64,000 nucleotides of DNA from Mucilaginibacter corticis (GTDB lineage: Bacteria > Bacteroidota > Bacteroidia > Sphingobacteriales > Sphingobacteriaceae): positions 2,170,001-2,234,000 of the forward strand of contig NZ_VLPK01000001.1 of the NCBI RefSeq assembly GCF_007558865.1, read 5' to 3'. This document shows positions 1 to 9,500 of this stretch, one piece after another. Both the position numbers and the translations under genes were made by a program. The notes under the pieces are model-generated. The model made no database searches. It was not told where the DNA came from and worked only from the letters and a program-made list of their open reading frames with translations. The first letter of the stretch is position 1, and each line of letters opens with the position of its first letter.

Positions 1-242
1 TCAGGCGGGGGATCTTTTTTAAACGTACCGACCAGGTAGAGCTTTTTCGTGTAAAAGATTACATTTTGACGCAGCCGTTTCTGCTCCAGATCCTGGGGCT
101 GATGAACCTGACTTTGAAAAGCACGGACCCCGAAAATCCGGTGATCTGGCTGCGCGGCATACCCGCCTCCGACCTTGTGGATACGCTTCGTGGCTATGTC
201 CAGCAGGCCCGGCTAAACAATAAGATCGTCGAATTGAATTAA
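1..242 (+). CDS. C-terminal part of a PH-domain (bPH2/YdbS-like) protein
   Basis: The window opens inside an open frame (codons start at position 3) that ends in TAA at 240-242, giving about 79 C-terminal residues. The pattern is a beta-rich stretch (GIFFKRTDQVELFRVKDY), then a bulky strand and a final amphipathic helix, RGYVQQARLNNKIVELN. This resembles the bacterial PH domain (DUF304-type) seen in small membrane-associated proteins. The N-terminus and any membrane segments lie outside the window. The family call is from the pattern only and the exact role is unknown. Confidence 0.55.
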   Translation, partial: RRGIFFKRTDQVELFRVKDYILTQPFLLQILGLMNLTLKSTDPENPVIWLRGIPASDLVDTLRGYVQQARLNNKIVELN

Positions 243-366
243 ACTTTTTGCTTAAAAATGTGTCAAATAACTAATAAATTTAGTATCTTTAAGGTATAAA
301 ACACAAGGGCTTTTTGACCAATTTGCCCGAGGTTGCTTAGCAAGAGATCCGATCATTTTTACTGTA

Positions 367-591
367 ATGAAAACCTTTGTTTATCTGGTATTTACCTGTT
401 TTATTTCTACTGGTGCCTTTATGGGCGCTTTGTATTCCCAAACGCCGATGTTGTTATACGCCGTTGGTTTCGGCATCTGGGCGCTGTTTATTTGGGGTGT
501 TTTCCGCCGCATCAAAAAGAATGACGAGCGTCGCAGCATGGAGCGCCAGTTTAGTGAATTCATGCGCGCCACGCGCCAGCAGCGCTATTAA
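367..591 (+). CDS. Small two-helix membrane protein, unknown function
   Basis: This 74-residue protein has two hydrophobic segments, at about residues 3-25 and 29-46, followed by a basic and polar tail (RRIKKNDERRSMERQ). It is therefore probably an inner-membrane protein with a cytoplasmic C-terminal tail. It stands alone between the partial PH-domain gene and a terminator-like hairpin at 658-696. An alternative frame over the same DNA is less convincing because it lacks this membrane-plus-tail organisation. I do not recognise the family. Confidence 0.6.
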   Translation: MKTFVYLVFTCFISTGAFMGALYSQTPMLLYAVGFGIWALFIWGVFRRIKKNDERRSMERQFSEFMRATRQQRY

Positions 592-657
592 GGCATTTTT
601 TGTACTTTTGTAAGATTATAGCGGACACCTCGTTCGCATGTGATAAGGTTTAGGTTT

Positions 658-696
658 AAAGGGCAAGACAGCGAGTGTCAGGCCCTTTATATTTTT
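658..696 (+). terminator. Terminator-like hairpin with U-run
   Basis: The arms aaagggc (658-664) and gcccttt (682-688) pair over 7 bp. An inner gaca/tgtc helix forms within the loop, and the sequence after the stem includes a run of five T. It would end transcripts from the small membrane-protein gene at 367-591. A perfect TAnnTTTG box (tacttttg, 603-610) lies upstream, so a short independent RNA from about 617 to 696 is also possible but unsupported otherwise. Confidence 0.5.
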
Positions 697-1055
697 AGCC
701 TCAAGCTTTTACACAGTAACGGCGTGGCAAATTCACCATCGGTTTCCGTTGATCTCACCGTTCTCATCCCTGTAGTCCCGTTCCGTTGCTGAAAATTATT
801 GTACCTTCTCTGCGGCTCCTTTTCTTCCGCCGCTTTCAGCGTGATCCTTCTGCCATGAACTTCCTTTTCGTTCAAAGCCGCAATTGCGGCTTTCGCCTGG
901 TCTTCGACCGGCATCTCGATAAAACCCCATCCCTTTCTTTTACCTGCCTCATCGGTTTTGAGTTTGACCGAAGCCACCTGACCGAATTGGGTCAGCATTT
1001 TTTTAAGCTCCGCTTCCTCCAGCTTATGCGGCAGATTAGCGACAAATAGTTTCAT
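687..1055 (-). CDS. RNA-recognition-motif (RRM) protein
   Basis: This 122-residue protein consists of one RRM at residues 1-80 and a short Gln/Arg-rich tail. The RNP2 strand (LFVANL, residues 3-8) and RNP1 strand (KGWGFIEM, about residues 41-48) with their aromatic positions are clear. It should bind single-stranded RNA in the cytoplasm, like the small glycine-rich RRM proteins of Bacteroidota and cyanobacteria, which are often linked to cold or stress responses. It lies 80 bp downstream of the Fpg-like gene on the same strand. The target RNA is unknown. The C-terminal 30 residues are not family-like. Confidence 0.85.
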   Translation of the reverse strand: MKLFVANLPHKLEEAELKKMLTQFGQVASVKLKTDEAGKRKGWGFIEMPVEDQAKAAIAALNEKEVHGRRITLKAAEEKEPQRRYNNFQQRNGTTGMRTVRSTETDGEFATPLLCKSLRLKI

Positions 1056-1135
1056 AATTGAAGATAATAAAAATAGCCGAAGCTGTAGGCTGCGTTTTTG
1101 AAAAGTAGGTCTGTCCAGCTATTCAGGATCAATAA

Positions 1136-1909
1136 TTACTCATAGAGTTCCTGATCTGCCGTATAATAAGTTTTTCGTTTTGCAATTTCCGCCACCAGGA
1201 TTGCTTCTCCTTTCGGAGTCAGCTTGTGTTTGGGCAGGTGAACTTTTAGAAAATCGCGCTCTTTTTCCGTAATGGTATCCGGGAAATTCTTGCGGATATG
1301 TTCTTCGGCCTCGCTTAAGACCTCGGGAATGGCTTTCGCCAATAGCTTCACTTTTCGTTCGGGGATCTTAGCCGCTATGGAAAATGGGGAAAGCTTGACG
1401 GCATATAAGATCTCATCTACATAGGCGTTCCCAATACCCTGCACGACCTTGCCTTCTTGCAGCACCGTTTTGATGGGTTTAGCTACTTTTTTCAGCGCGG
1501 TTTGCAGGTATCCCTCCGGCAGCGCCATTGCATCGGGAACCGTTGATATTTCCGGGTCGAGGGTCAGGATAACGGCTTTTTGCCAATCCGTGATCGCGAG
1601 CCCGGTACCGTCGGTAAAATCCAGCGTAGCGATGGTAAATTTGTTTTCATTTTTACCCTCGTACCAGTGCATTGCTCCGTAGAGCATCAACTGAATGCTC
1701 AGCATATGCGATTCACCAAAAACAAAATAGAGTTGTTTGCCAATGCGGTTGATAGCGGTCAAAACCTGTCCTTCCATTGCAGATTTAAAATCAGCTTCCG
1801 GGCTTTTCAGCCTCCGGTCGATCAGTATGCTGATATGGCTTAGCTTTTTACCAGCCAGTCCCTTGGCCAGGTTCGTGCAGAAAACATTCAGATCAGGTAT
1901 TTCAGGCAT
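1136..1909 (-). CDS. Fpg/Nei-family DNA glycosylase (zincless type)
   Basis: This 257-residue protein is predicted to excise oxidised bases and nick the abasic site. It starts MPEIPD, with the family's N-terminal catalytic proline (Pro2) and Glu3. The helix-two-turn-helix is clear (QGIGNAYVDEILYAVKLSP, roughly residues 160-180). The C-terminus ends in KRKTYYTADQELYE rather than a four-cysteine zinc finger, so it belongs to the zincless branch. It sits in a repair-rich neighbourhood. Oxidised-base specificity cannot be read from the sequence. A short conserved gene lies 5 bp upstream on the same strand. Confidence 0.85.
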   Translation of the reverse strand: MPEIPDLNVFCTNLAKGLAGKKLSHISILIDRRLKSPEADFKSAMEGQVLTAINRIGKQLYFVFGESHMLSIQLMLYGAMHWYEGKNENKFTIATLDFTDGTGLAITDWQKAVILTLDPEISTVPDAMALPEGYLQTALKKVAKPIKTVLQEGKVVQGIGNAYVDEILYAVKLSPFSIAAKIPERKVKLLAKAIPEVLSEAEEHIRKNFPDTITEKERDFLKVHLPKHKLTPKGEAILVAEIAKRKTYYTADQELYE

Positions 1910-1914
1910 ATGAT

Positions 1915-2163
1915 TTATTTATAATTAATGTCTATTCTAAAACCAATTTCATCAATAATGGCCTGGGGCAGGATCATACCGGCGGTCTGGCTCCATTCCA
2001 TGTCATCATTATGTGCGAGGGCTGCTTTCCATTCCCCGTCAAAATGCACATCATAAAAGTTTTCCTGCATCACTGCTTCGCAAAAGATCAGCTGGCCCGC
2101 ATATTCCAGGCCAAATCCGATCACCGGGTGTTGTGCCTCTTCCATGATTACAAAATAAGCCAT
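1915..2163 (-). CDS. Small hypothetical protein, co-directional with the glycosylase
   Basis: This 82-residue acidic protein has no signal peptide or membrane helix and contains two tryptophan-bearing segments (FDGEWKAAL, DDMEWSQTAG). Its stop codon is only 5 bp before the start of the Fpg-like glycosylase, so the two genes are probably co-transcribed from the divergent promoter region near 2170. I do not recognise the family. A role linked to the glycosylase is inferred from position only. Confidence 0.6.
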   Translation of the reverse strand: MAYFVIMEEAQHPVIGFGLEYAGQLIFCEAVMQENFYDVHFDGEWKAALAHNDDMEWSQTAGMILPQAIIDEIGFRIDINYK

Positions 2164-2183
2164 TAATCTTTTAATTTTACCAA

Positions 2184-3086
2184 ATGGAATTTGGACATAT
2201 AGAAGATTTAGATACGGTCGATTTTACGCTGCCACCGGATAGTCAAGGTACGATCAGTACGCTCAAATCAGCCGGTACCGGCGAAAAGCTGCAGATCTAT
2301 GTCGGCGCGTCGAAATGGGGCGAAAAAAGTTGGACCGGCAAGATTTATCCACCGAAAACACCCGATAAAGAGTTCCTGCCGCTTTATTGCCAGAACTTTA
2401 ATGCGGTTGAATTCGGTGCTACCTTCTATACCAATTATACCGCCGATGACATGAGTCGCTGGATACGGCACGTGGCTGACGCGCCGGATTTCAAGTTCTG
2501 TCCAAGAATGCCGCAGCAGATCAGCCATATCCGCAGACTGGTGAACGCCGAGGAAAGGACCGCGCAATTTTACCAGAGCTTGAGCGTTTTCGGCAATCAC
2601 CTGGGGCCGTTGATCCTACAGCTGGGAGAAAACTTCTCACCGAAGCTTTTTCCCAATCTCCAGAGCTACCTGCCAGGCCTGCCACGTACCATCCCCGTTC
2701 ATGTTGAAGTGCGTAACAAAAAATGGTTTGTTGAGGGAGAAGACCGGGACAACTATTTTAATTTGCTACGAGAGCTGGGTGTGGGCACGGTGATCTCCGA
2801 CACCGCCGGTCGCCGCGATGCAGTACATATGGAGCTAACCAGGGACGAAGTACTCATCCGTTTTGTCGGTAATAATTTAGCGCCGTCGGATTATACGCGG
2901 ATGGATGCCTGGGTGGAACGATTTAAGGACTGGCAAGCACTCGGACTAAAAAAGATCTGGTTCTTTATGCACCAGAATGATGAGCGTTATGTGCCGGAGG
3001 CCTGCGATTACCTCATCAAGCGGCTGAATGAAAAACTGGGCACGCAGGTTGCCCGGCCAAAGTTCCTCAACCAAACTTTATTTTAA
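2184..3086 (+). CDS. DUF72 domain protein (YecE-like TIM barrel)
   Basis: This 300-residue protein matches the DUF72 layout: an early IYVGASKWGEKSW segment, then YCQNFNAVEFGATFY, the mid-protein FKFCPRMPQQISH motif, and a late IWFFMHQND strand. The family is a TIM-barrel fold with no firmly established biochemical role. About 35 residues precede the domain and are not conserved-looking. The gene is followed 5 bp later by an 84-residue gene and then the SRAP gene, suggesting one transcript. The start is the first ATG after the divergent promoter gap. Confidence 0.85.
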   Translation: MEFGHIEDLDTVDFTLPPDSQGTISTLKSAGTGEKLQIYVGASKWGEKSWTGKIYPPKTPDKEFLPLYCQNFNAVEFGATFYTNYTADDMSRWIRHVADAPDFKFCPRMPQQISHIRRLVNAEERTAQFYQSLSVFGNHLGPLILQLGENFSPKLFPNLQSYLPGLPRTIPVHVEVRNKKWFVEGEDRDNYFNLLRELGVGTVISDTAGRRDAVHMELTRDEVLIRFVGNNLAPSDYTRMDAWVERFKDWQALGLKKIWFFMHQNDERYVPEACDYLIKRLNEKLGTQVARPKFLNQTLF

Positions 3087-3091
3087 GAGCT

Positions 3092-3346
3092 ATGCGGGAA
3101 CTGGAAGCGCCATTTACGATCAGCGATGGAGATGCTGTGATTCAGGTTTCTGAGCATGAATTGAAAGAGATGCGGTTATTTCATCTGGTTTTTCCGGACA
3201 AAAGAAAGCCTTTGAACATCACCGTGGCGGAAAGGCGCGGTACGGGTGAAAAGTTCTGGACCTCGGTGCCGGAAGGCAGACAGGATGAGGCCGAACAATT
3301 CGGCAGGTTAATTGCTGTTTATATCAGGAGCAAAAGAAAGACATAG
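3092..3346 (+). CDS. Small hypothetical protein between DUF72 and SRAP genes
   Basis: This 84-residue basic protein begins MRELEAPFTISDGD and carries strands and a C-terminal helix ending RSKRKT. The gene starts 5 bp after the DUF72 stop and ends 1 bp before the SRAP start at 3348, so it is almost certainly in the same operon. It has no signal peptide, membrane helix or recognisable motif. The function is unknown; a nucleic-acid-related role is inferred only from its neighbours. Confidence 0.65.
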   Translation: MRELEAPFTISDGDAVIQVSEHELKEMRLFHLVFPDKRKPLNITVAERRGTGEKFWTSVPEGRQDEAEQFGRLIAVYIRSKRKT

Positions 3347-3347
3347 C

Positions 3348-4235
3348 ATGTGTTATTATAACGGGCAGAAAGTAACCAGGGCCGAATTTATCAAATTGAA
3401 GTCCCTGGAAAGGGCAGTCAGCCGGTACGCCTTCCTGGACAAGGGCGTCATTAGTGGTTTTACCGATACCCAGGTCGCAGTGATCGTCGCCACGCCGGAT
3501 AGAACTAACTTTGATATCGTACAGATGGAATGGGGCTATATTCCTAATTACCTCCGCAACCGGGAGGAAGTGCTACGGATGCGACAGGGCTATACCGATG
3601 AAAAGACGGGGAAATGGGTTGAGGGCCAGCCACAGCTCAATGCCAAAGCGGAGAACCTTTTTGTCAGTGAACGCAGCGGGCGCCGGTCGATGTTCTACGA
3701 TGCGGCAAAAAACCGCCGTTGCCTGATCCTGTCAACGGGATATTTTGAATGGCGGCATATCTACCGCCGGCATAAAAAAAACGGCAAGCGTTTAAAATCG
3801 CAGGATAAATACCCTTATTATGTGAGCCTGCCGGAACATGAATATTTTTTTACGGCGGCGATCTGGAATCCCTGGACGGATCAGGATACGGGAGAAATGG
3901 TGAATACTGCCGCCATGGTAACAGCAGTTGGCAACCGCCTGGCGATGTGGGTGCATAATTCCAAAAGAAGGATGCCTGCCATTTTGAACGACCATCTGGC
4001 CTGGCGCTGGATATCAGAAGATCTGACTGAGGAAGAAATTCTGGAAATTGCTGCCACCCAATATCCTTACGAAGAAATGGATGCCTGCCCGGTCGCCAGC
4101 GATTTCTTAGGCAAGCTCGATCCTAACGAGCCCTTTGCCCATGCGAAGCTGCCGGCCATCGATCTGTCTATCGAACCTACCGACGAACACCAGGTAGAAG
4201 TCGCCGAGGTATCGCAGCAAGCTTCTTTGTTTTAG
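3348..4235 (+). CDS. SRAP (YedK/HMCES-like) abasic-site protein
   Basis: This 295-residue protein begins at 3348 (MCYYNG), which places the catalytic cysteine at position 2 as the family requires; a longer reading upstream would bury it. Other expected active-site positions are visible: the Asn of LNAKAENLF, the Glu of GYFEWR, and the His of VHNSKRRMP. SRAP proteins form a thiazolidine DNA-protein crosslink with abasic sites in single-stranded DNA and so shield them. It is about 70 residues longer than E. coli YedK, mostly through an acidic C-terminal tail and insertions. It closes the DUF72 operon and faces the cupin gene with only 1 bp between stops. Confidence 0.9.
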   Translation: MCYYNGQKVTRAEFIKLKSLERAVSRYAFLDKGVISGFTDTQVAVIVATPDRTNFDIVQMEWGYIPNYLRNREEVLRMRQGYTDEKTGKWVEGQPQLNAKAENLFVSERSGRRSMFYDAAKNRRCLILSTGYFEWRHIYRRHKKNGKRLKSQDKYPYYVSLPEHEYFFTAAIWNPWTDQDTGEMVNTAAMVTAVGNRLAMWVHNSKRRMPAILNDHLAWRWISEDLTEEEILEIAATQYPYEEMDACPVASDFLGKLDPNEPFAHAKLPAIDLSIEPTDEHQVEVAEVSQQASLF

Positions 4236-4236
4236 C

Positions 4237-4851
4237 TCAAACGTTCGTATCGTCAATTTTCACGGTAGTCGTATTCCCGCTTTCGAAAGTCAGGTTGACC
4301 ACCCGCTCACCCTTAGGGCGCGTTCGGTGAACGACATTGCGTGGGATCGTATAGAGCTGATTGGGCTGCAGCTCTACAGTTTTGTTTTCCAATTCAATGA
4401 TCAGGACGCCTTCAATCACCAAAAAACATTCGTCTGAATTCGGGTGCAAATGCCAAAAATAAGGTTCCGTCATTACAGCCAGCCGCACCACATGGTCATT
4501 CGTTAAAGCGACCGGCAGATTTTTATAGGCTTCGGTGGTTGTGGCTTCTTCAGCCAGGTCAATGACCTTCAGGTTTTCGGTGTGGATCTCCGGGATATCA
4601 AATTCGTCATCGATCGGGATCGTAAAATCTGTGTCTTCTTCGTCACCACTCAGCCACACTTCCTTTATATAGCCGCAGAACACATCAAAGTGCATCGTGG
4701 CAAAAGCGATCTTTTCCTCCCATTCATCGTCATTACTCATTTCACACTGGTTATAAAAAGAGTTGATGACTATGTCCTGCATGGCTGGCTCAGCTGTATG
4801 GACACCCACCTCGTCTAAGTAGTCATGTAATTTTTTTTCGTCTGTGGACAT
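4237..4851 (-). CDS. Cupin-domain protein with acidic N-terminal extension
   Basis: This 204-residue protein has a C-terminal cupin fold at about residues 105-200. It shows the two cupin motifs: WHLHPNSDECFLVIEGVL, then PNQLYTIPRNVVHRTRP. The first 90 residues are very acidic and mostly helical (many Glu and Asp) and do not resemble a known domain. The metal ligands are only partly present, so it may bind a small molecule without catalysis. It lies 29 bp downstream of the serine hydrolase gene on the same strand and could share its promoter. The substrate is unknown. Confidence 0.75.
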   Translation of the reverse strand: MSTDEKKLHDYLDEVGVHTAEPAMQDIVINSFYNQCEMSNDDEWEEKIAFATMHFDVFCGYIKEVWLSGDEEDTDFTIPIDDEFDIPEIHTENLKVIDLAEEATTTEAYKNLPVALTNDHVVRLAVMTEPYFWHLHPNSDECFLVIEGVLIIELENKTVELQPNQLYTIPRNVVHRTRPKGERVVNLTFESGNTTTVKIDDTNV

Positions 4852-4880
4852 CCGGTAAAGCTAAGCATTCACATTTTAAC

Positions 4881-6383
4881 TCACTGTCCCGATAGCTTTT
4901 TTAACTTTTCCTGGCTTTCAACATCATTGGGATTTAAGTGTAGCGCTGTTTTATACGCCTCGATCGCTTTCTCTTTTTGACCGTATTCGGCAAGTGTTTG
5001 TGCATGATCTTTGTAAGCGTCTCCGCTTTGAGGAAACAAACGCACGTGCATTTCGCAGGTGGCCAGTGCCTGCGCTTTCAGCCCTGCCCGCCTAAATTCC
5101 AGCGAGGCCCGGTCCAGTTCGCTTTCCCGCATCGCGTAGGTTGCGGTGTCGGCAACCCTTTGTAATACGTTTCTATCAGCCTGTTCACGCGGCAAGGTAT
5201 ACAGGTCATGCGCGTATTGAAAAGCCAGTGCAGCATGATAGGCCAGCGGCTTTCCGTTCAGGATAGCCAGTGCATCAAGGTCATGCAATGGGTTGCACTT
5301 GACATTATGCAGAACGACGAAGCATTGCTTTTGATCCAGGTTGGATGCAAAGAAACTAATGGTACCGGGATTGGCGCCCGAACCCCAGACGATGCGACCT
5401 TGCGAACTGTCTTTAAAGATGAACCAGCCGAGGCCGCAGTAGGTAATATCGAATGGCTGTGCAAACTGCCCATCATTCAGGCGATAAGGGGAACAAGCTT
5501 CCTCCCAGGTTGCCGGCCCCAGCAGTTTCCCTGAGCGAAGCGCTTCATCAAATTTCATCAGATCACGCGTCGCGCTGATGATGCCGCCACCACCCGTGAT
5601 CAGGCCCAGATTATGCGTCCATTCTTTCCAGTCACCCAGGGTGTCGACCCATTGCAGCTTCATCTCGTAATGGTTGTTGTACATATAATTCCGGGTACGG
5701 TGCGCTTCATTCTTTTGGAGGAAGGATGTTTGAATGTAACTATGTTCCATTCCGGCGGGTTTAAAAATGTGGTCGCGGGTGTAATCCGCCAGGGTCTGGC
5801 CTGATACTTTTTCGACCAGCAGCGCCAGCAGGTGGTAGCCTAAGCTGGAGTAGGACCACTTATCGCCCGGTTTAAAGCCCAGCGCATGATCCTTACTGAA
5901 AGGGATCAATGCCGCCAGGTCATCATGTATGCTCCAAACCGTATCCGGGTGCTTCGCGAAGATGGGATTTACTAAAGCCTCAATGTCAGGAAGCCCGGAG
6001 GTATGCGACAATAGGTGGCGTAGTGTTATTCCCGGATAAGGAAATGTTGGGAAATAATGCTGGAAGGTCTGGTCAAGATCGACCAGGCCTTTGTCTCTCA
6101 ATTGCAGGACGGCTGTAGCGGTAAACAATTTAGAAACGGAAGCCAGCTCGAATTGTGAATCGGGGTTGTTGAGTTTGCCGCTTGCCGCATCGCTAAAGCC
6201 AAAGGACTTTTGGTACAGGATATGGTTATCCTGCGCAAAGAGGACATTGCCGTTCATTTCATGGTCAGCAGCTAAGGCCCGGTAATACTTATCTAGATTT
6301 TGACTGGTCGACTGGGCTGACACGGCGGTGCTCATCAAAAGCAGGGTTGTCAAAACCAGAAAATGATGTTTGCGATTCAACAT
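4881..6383 (-). CDS. Secreted class-C beta-lactamase-like serine hydrolase with TPR tail
   Basis: This 500-residue protein starts with a signal peptide (about residues 1-23, ending VSAQS). The serine-hydrolase domain shows the SxxK motif (SVSKLF, nucleophile region), a YSS variant of the YxN motif (WSYSSLGYH), and conserved HTSG and GLG segments. The last 75 residues contain TPR-like helices (YGQKEKAIEAYKTALHLNPND). Such proteins are periplasmic or surface D-amino-acid or ester hydrolases rather than true antibiotic resistance enzymes. A good promoter lies at 6421-6448. The TPR tail suggests a protein partner. Confidence 0.85.
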   Translation of the reverse strand: MLNRKHHFLVLTTLLLMSTAVSAQSTSQNLDKYYRALAADHEMNGNVLFAQDNHILYQKSFGFSDAASGKLNNPDSQFELASVSKLFTATAVLQLRDKGLVDLDQTFQHYFPTFPYPGITLRHLLSHTSGLPDIEALVNPIFAKHPDTVWSIHDDLAALIPFSKDHALGFKPGDKWSYSSLGYHLLALLVEKVSGQTLADYTRDHIFKPAGMEHSYIQTSFLQKNEAHRTRNYMYNNHYEMKLQWVDTLGDWKEWTHNLGLITGGGGIISATRDLMKFDEALRSGKLLGPATWEEACSPYRLNDGQFAQPFDITYCGLGWFIFKDSSQGRIVWGSGANPGTISFFASNLDQKQCFVVLHNVKCNPLHDLDALAILNGKPLAYHAALAFQYAHDLYTLPREQADRNVLQRVADTATYAMRESELDRASLEFRRAGLKAQALATCEMHVRLFPQSGDAYKDHAQTLAEYGQKEKAIEAYKTALHLNPNDVESQEKLKKLSGQ

Positions 6384-6420
6384 AGTTGCTTAGGGTTTAA
6401 GGATTAATCTTTCTGATTTA

Positions 6421-6448
6421 CAAACCTACGAAACAATTCGTAATTCAA
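6421..6448 (-). promoter_or_regulatory. Bacteroidota-type promoter for the serine hydrolase
   Basis: On the minus strand the sequence reads TTG (6446-6448), a 17-bp spacer, then TAGGTTTG (6421-6428). This is a perfect TAnnTTTG -7 box. The spacer is slightly shorter than the usual 19. Transcription would begin near 6414, leaving about a 30-nt leader before the ATG at 6383. Confidence 0.55.
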
Positions 6449-6572
6449 TGAAAATACTTAAATGGTTTACTTTAACTACAAGACACTACTGAAAGAAAAG
6501 TAGTTACAGGATTTTGAATATTTCGTATGTTATTACACGTGGTAAAAGCGCGTGCCATTAAAAGAGATTTTT

Positions 6573-9500
6573 TTACTTAAAATTCCTGCTCTTTGGGAAA
6601 GGGTTTTTCAAGTCCTCGGCGCTCAGCGTATTTTCGAAATAGGCATCGGCATAAGGGTTGAGCTTTTTGGCCGCGTCTGAGTTTTTAAGGAGGCGCGCTT
6701 CCGCTGCCTTATCCTGACTTAGCTGAGCGACCAGTCTGGAATAATCATAACATTTCGTCACGATCAGGTGCGTGCTGCCGCCTTCCTGCTGCACGCGCCC
6801 CTCCACGCATAGTACATCGGAATACAGGATCTCCTTGACAAACTTTTTAAAGTTCTGTTTGAACACCACCAAATTGCAGGTGTCTTCCTCATCCTCCAGC
6901 GTGATGAAACAAACGCCTTTTGCGGTACCGGGGCGCTGGCAGAACAGCATGATCCCCGCCAGACGCACATAGGTACCGTTCGTTACCTGCTTCACCTGTT
7001 TAGTGGTCAGCGCGCGCAGCTTTTGCAACTGCGGGCGCAAAAAGCTCATCGGGTGCGCCTTGATCGACAGGCCGGTTGTAGCATAATCTTGCAACACATG
7101 CTCGGAAAGCTGCATGAATGGCAGATGCAATTGTGGCTCAAAGGTGCTGTTCGATTCCTGCCCGGCAAACAGGCCGATGGGCCGGTCTTTTAATGCTTCG
7201 GCCTCCCAAAGTGCCTGCCTGCGGTCCAGGCCGATAGAGCGGAAAGCGTCAGCCTTAGCCAGGCGCACAATACCCGCCTGCGACACCCCGGCTTCAGCCA
7301 GCTGTTCCATGCTGGTAAATGGCGAAGTTCTGGCGGCAGTTAGAAAATGAACATCTTCTTCCTTCAGACCCTTGACTTGCCTTAATCCCAGGCGCAGCGC
7401 GCAGAACTTCCCTTTGGTCTCTTCCAGCGTGTAATCCCATTGCGAATGATTGATGTCCACATGCCGCAACGATACCCCATGCTTATAGGCATCGCTGACC
7501 AGCTGGGCGGGCTGGTAAAAACCCATGGGCTGGCTGTTAAGGATCGCAGCAGCAAATACATCCGGGTAATAGCATTTGATCCAGCAGGATACATAGACCA
7601 GGTGCGCGAAGCTGATCGCATGACTCTCCGGAAAGCCATAGCTGCCGAAGCCTTCGAGCTGCTTAAAGATCCGCTGCGCAAATTCCAGGCTGTAACCCCG
7701 GCTGGTCATACCGTTAATGAGCTTATGCTCGAATTTGGTCACCAGCCCGTTGAACTTAAAGGTGGCCATACTTCGGCGGAGCAGATCAGCTTCTGTCGGC
7801 GTAAAACCGGCGGCAACTATAGCCAGTTCCATGGCCTGCTCCTGGAATAGCGGGATACCCAGCGTGCGCTCCAATATGGCTTTGATCTCATCGGACTCAT
7901 AGGTCACCGCTTCCAGCCCCTGCCGTCTGCGGATATAGGGATGTACCATGTCGCCCTGTATCGGGCCGGGACGCACCAATGCGACCTGGATCGCCAGATC
8001 ATAAAAATTCTTCGGCCGAAGCTGCGGCGCCATCACCATCTGCGCGCGGCTCTCCACCTGGAAAGTGCCCGCCGTATCCGCCGCCGTCACCATCTCGAAC
8101 ACCTTAGGGTCATCCTGCGGGATATTGGCCAGCGTCAGGTCAAGGCCATGATGCTTTTTAGCCAGGTCAAAAGCTTTGCGGATGGCGGTCAGCATACCCA
8201 GCGACAGCAGATCAACCTTCATAAAACCCAGCGCATCGATATCATCCTTGTTCCATTCGATATTTGTCCGGTTGATCATGCGCGCATGAAAGACCGGGCA
8301 CAGGTCGCTGAGCTTACCCTGCGTAATCACAAAGCCGCCCGTATGTTGCCCTAGCTGCCGCGGGAAACCGATCAGTTGCCCGGTCAGCTGGATCACTTTG
8401 CGCAGGTGCCGTTCCTTTGGATTCAGGCCAAGCTTGATGATCGTTTCCTCATCAATGTGATCATCGGCCAGTTCCTCGAAAGCTTTGGATAGCTTTTTAA
8501 CCGTATCGACCTGCAAACCCATCGCCCGGCCCACATCCTGGATCGCGCCCTTGCTTTGCAGAATGGTCACCGTGGGCAGGATCGCTGCGCGGTCCCGCCC
8601 GAAGCGGTTGAATACATATTGCATCACTTCTTCGCGGCGCTCATGCTCGAAGTCCACGTCAATATCCGGTGGTTCGGGCCGGTCATCCGACATAAAGCGG
8701 GAAAACAGCAGCCGGTATTTCATTGGGTTCACAGGTGTGATGCCCAGGCAGTAGCACATGGCCGAGTTGGCCGCTGATCCTCTGCCCTGGCAGAGGATCT
8801 TTTGTTCACGCGCCCAGGCGACATAATCATGCACCGTCAGGAAATATTTGGCGTGGCCGCGCCGCCTTACAAAGTCCAGCTCGAAATGCAGTTGCTTTTC
8901 CAGTTTCGCGGCCAGCTTTTCGCCGAAGAACTCATGCGCACCCTTAAAGGTGATCTCGGCGAGATATTCGTCAGCGGTCATGCCCTCCGGCACCAGCTCA
9001 TCTGGATACTCATACTGCAAGCTCTTCAGGTCGAAGTTACAGGCGGCAGCGATTTTTTGGGTATTAGCGATGGCTTCGGGATAGCCCTGGAACAGGCGCT
9101 CCATCTCTTTCACGTCCTTCAGGTAGCGTTCGGCATTCTGGTGCAAAAGATAGCCGGCGTTAAAAATGTTGCGTTTATGCCGGACACAGGTCAGCACGTC
9201 CTGTAACTCCCGCCGGGATGGGTCATGGTAATATACATCATTGGTCGTCACCAGCGGGATACCCAGCTCTGAGAGCAGGAACATTCTCTTGGCATCCCCG
9301 TCGGTAAAGGTGCGACTGGCGGCTAGGTACAACTCTTTAAGGTTTTGCCGGTATTCCGCAGCTTCTTTTTTAAAAGTTTCGGGCAGCTCAAAATCTGCCG
9401 TGATGCTTTGCGGCGGAATCAGCACGAAAATGCTGCCCTCGCTGTGTTCGTAGACGTCCTTTTTATGGAGAAAGCATTTCTCTTTTTCAGCGCGGAGGTT

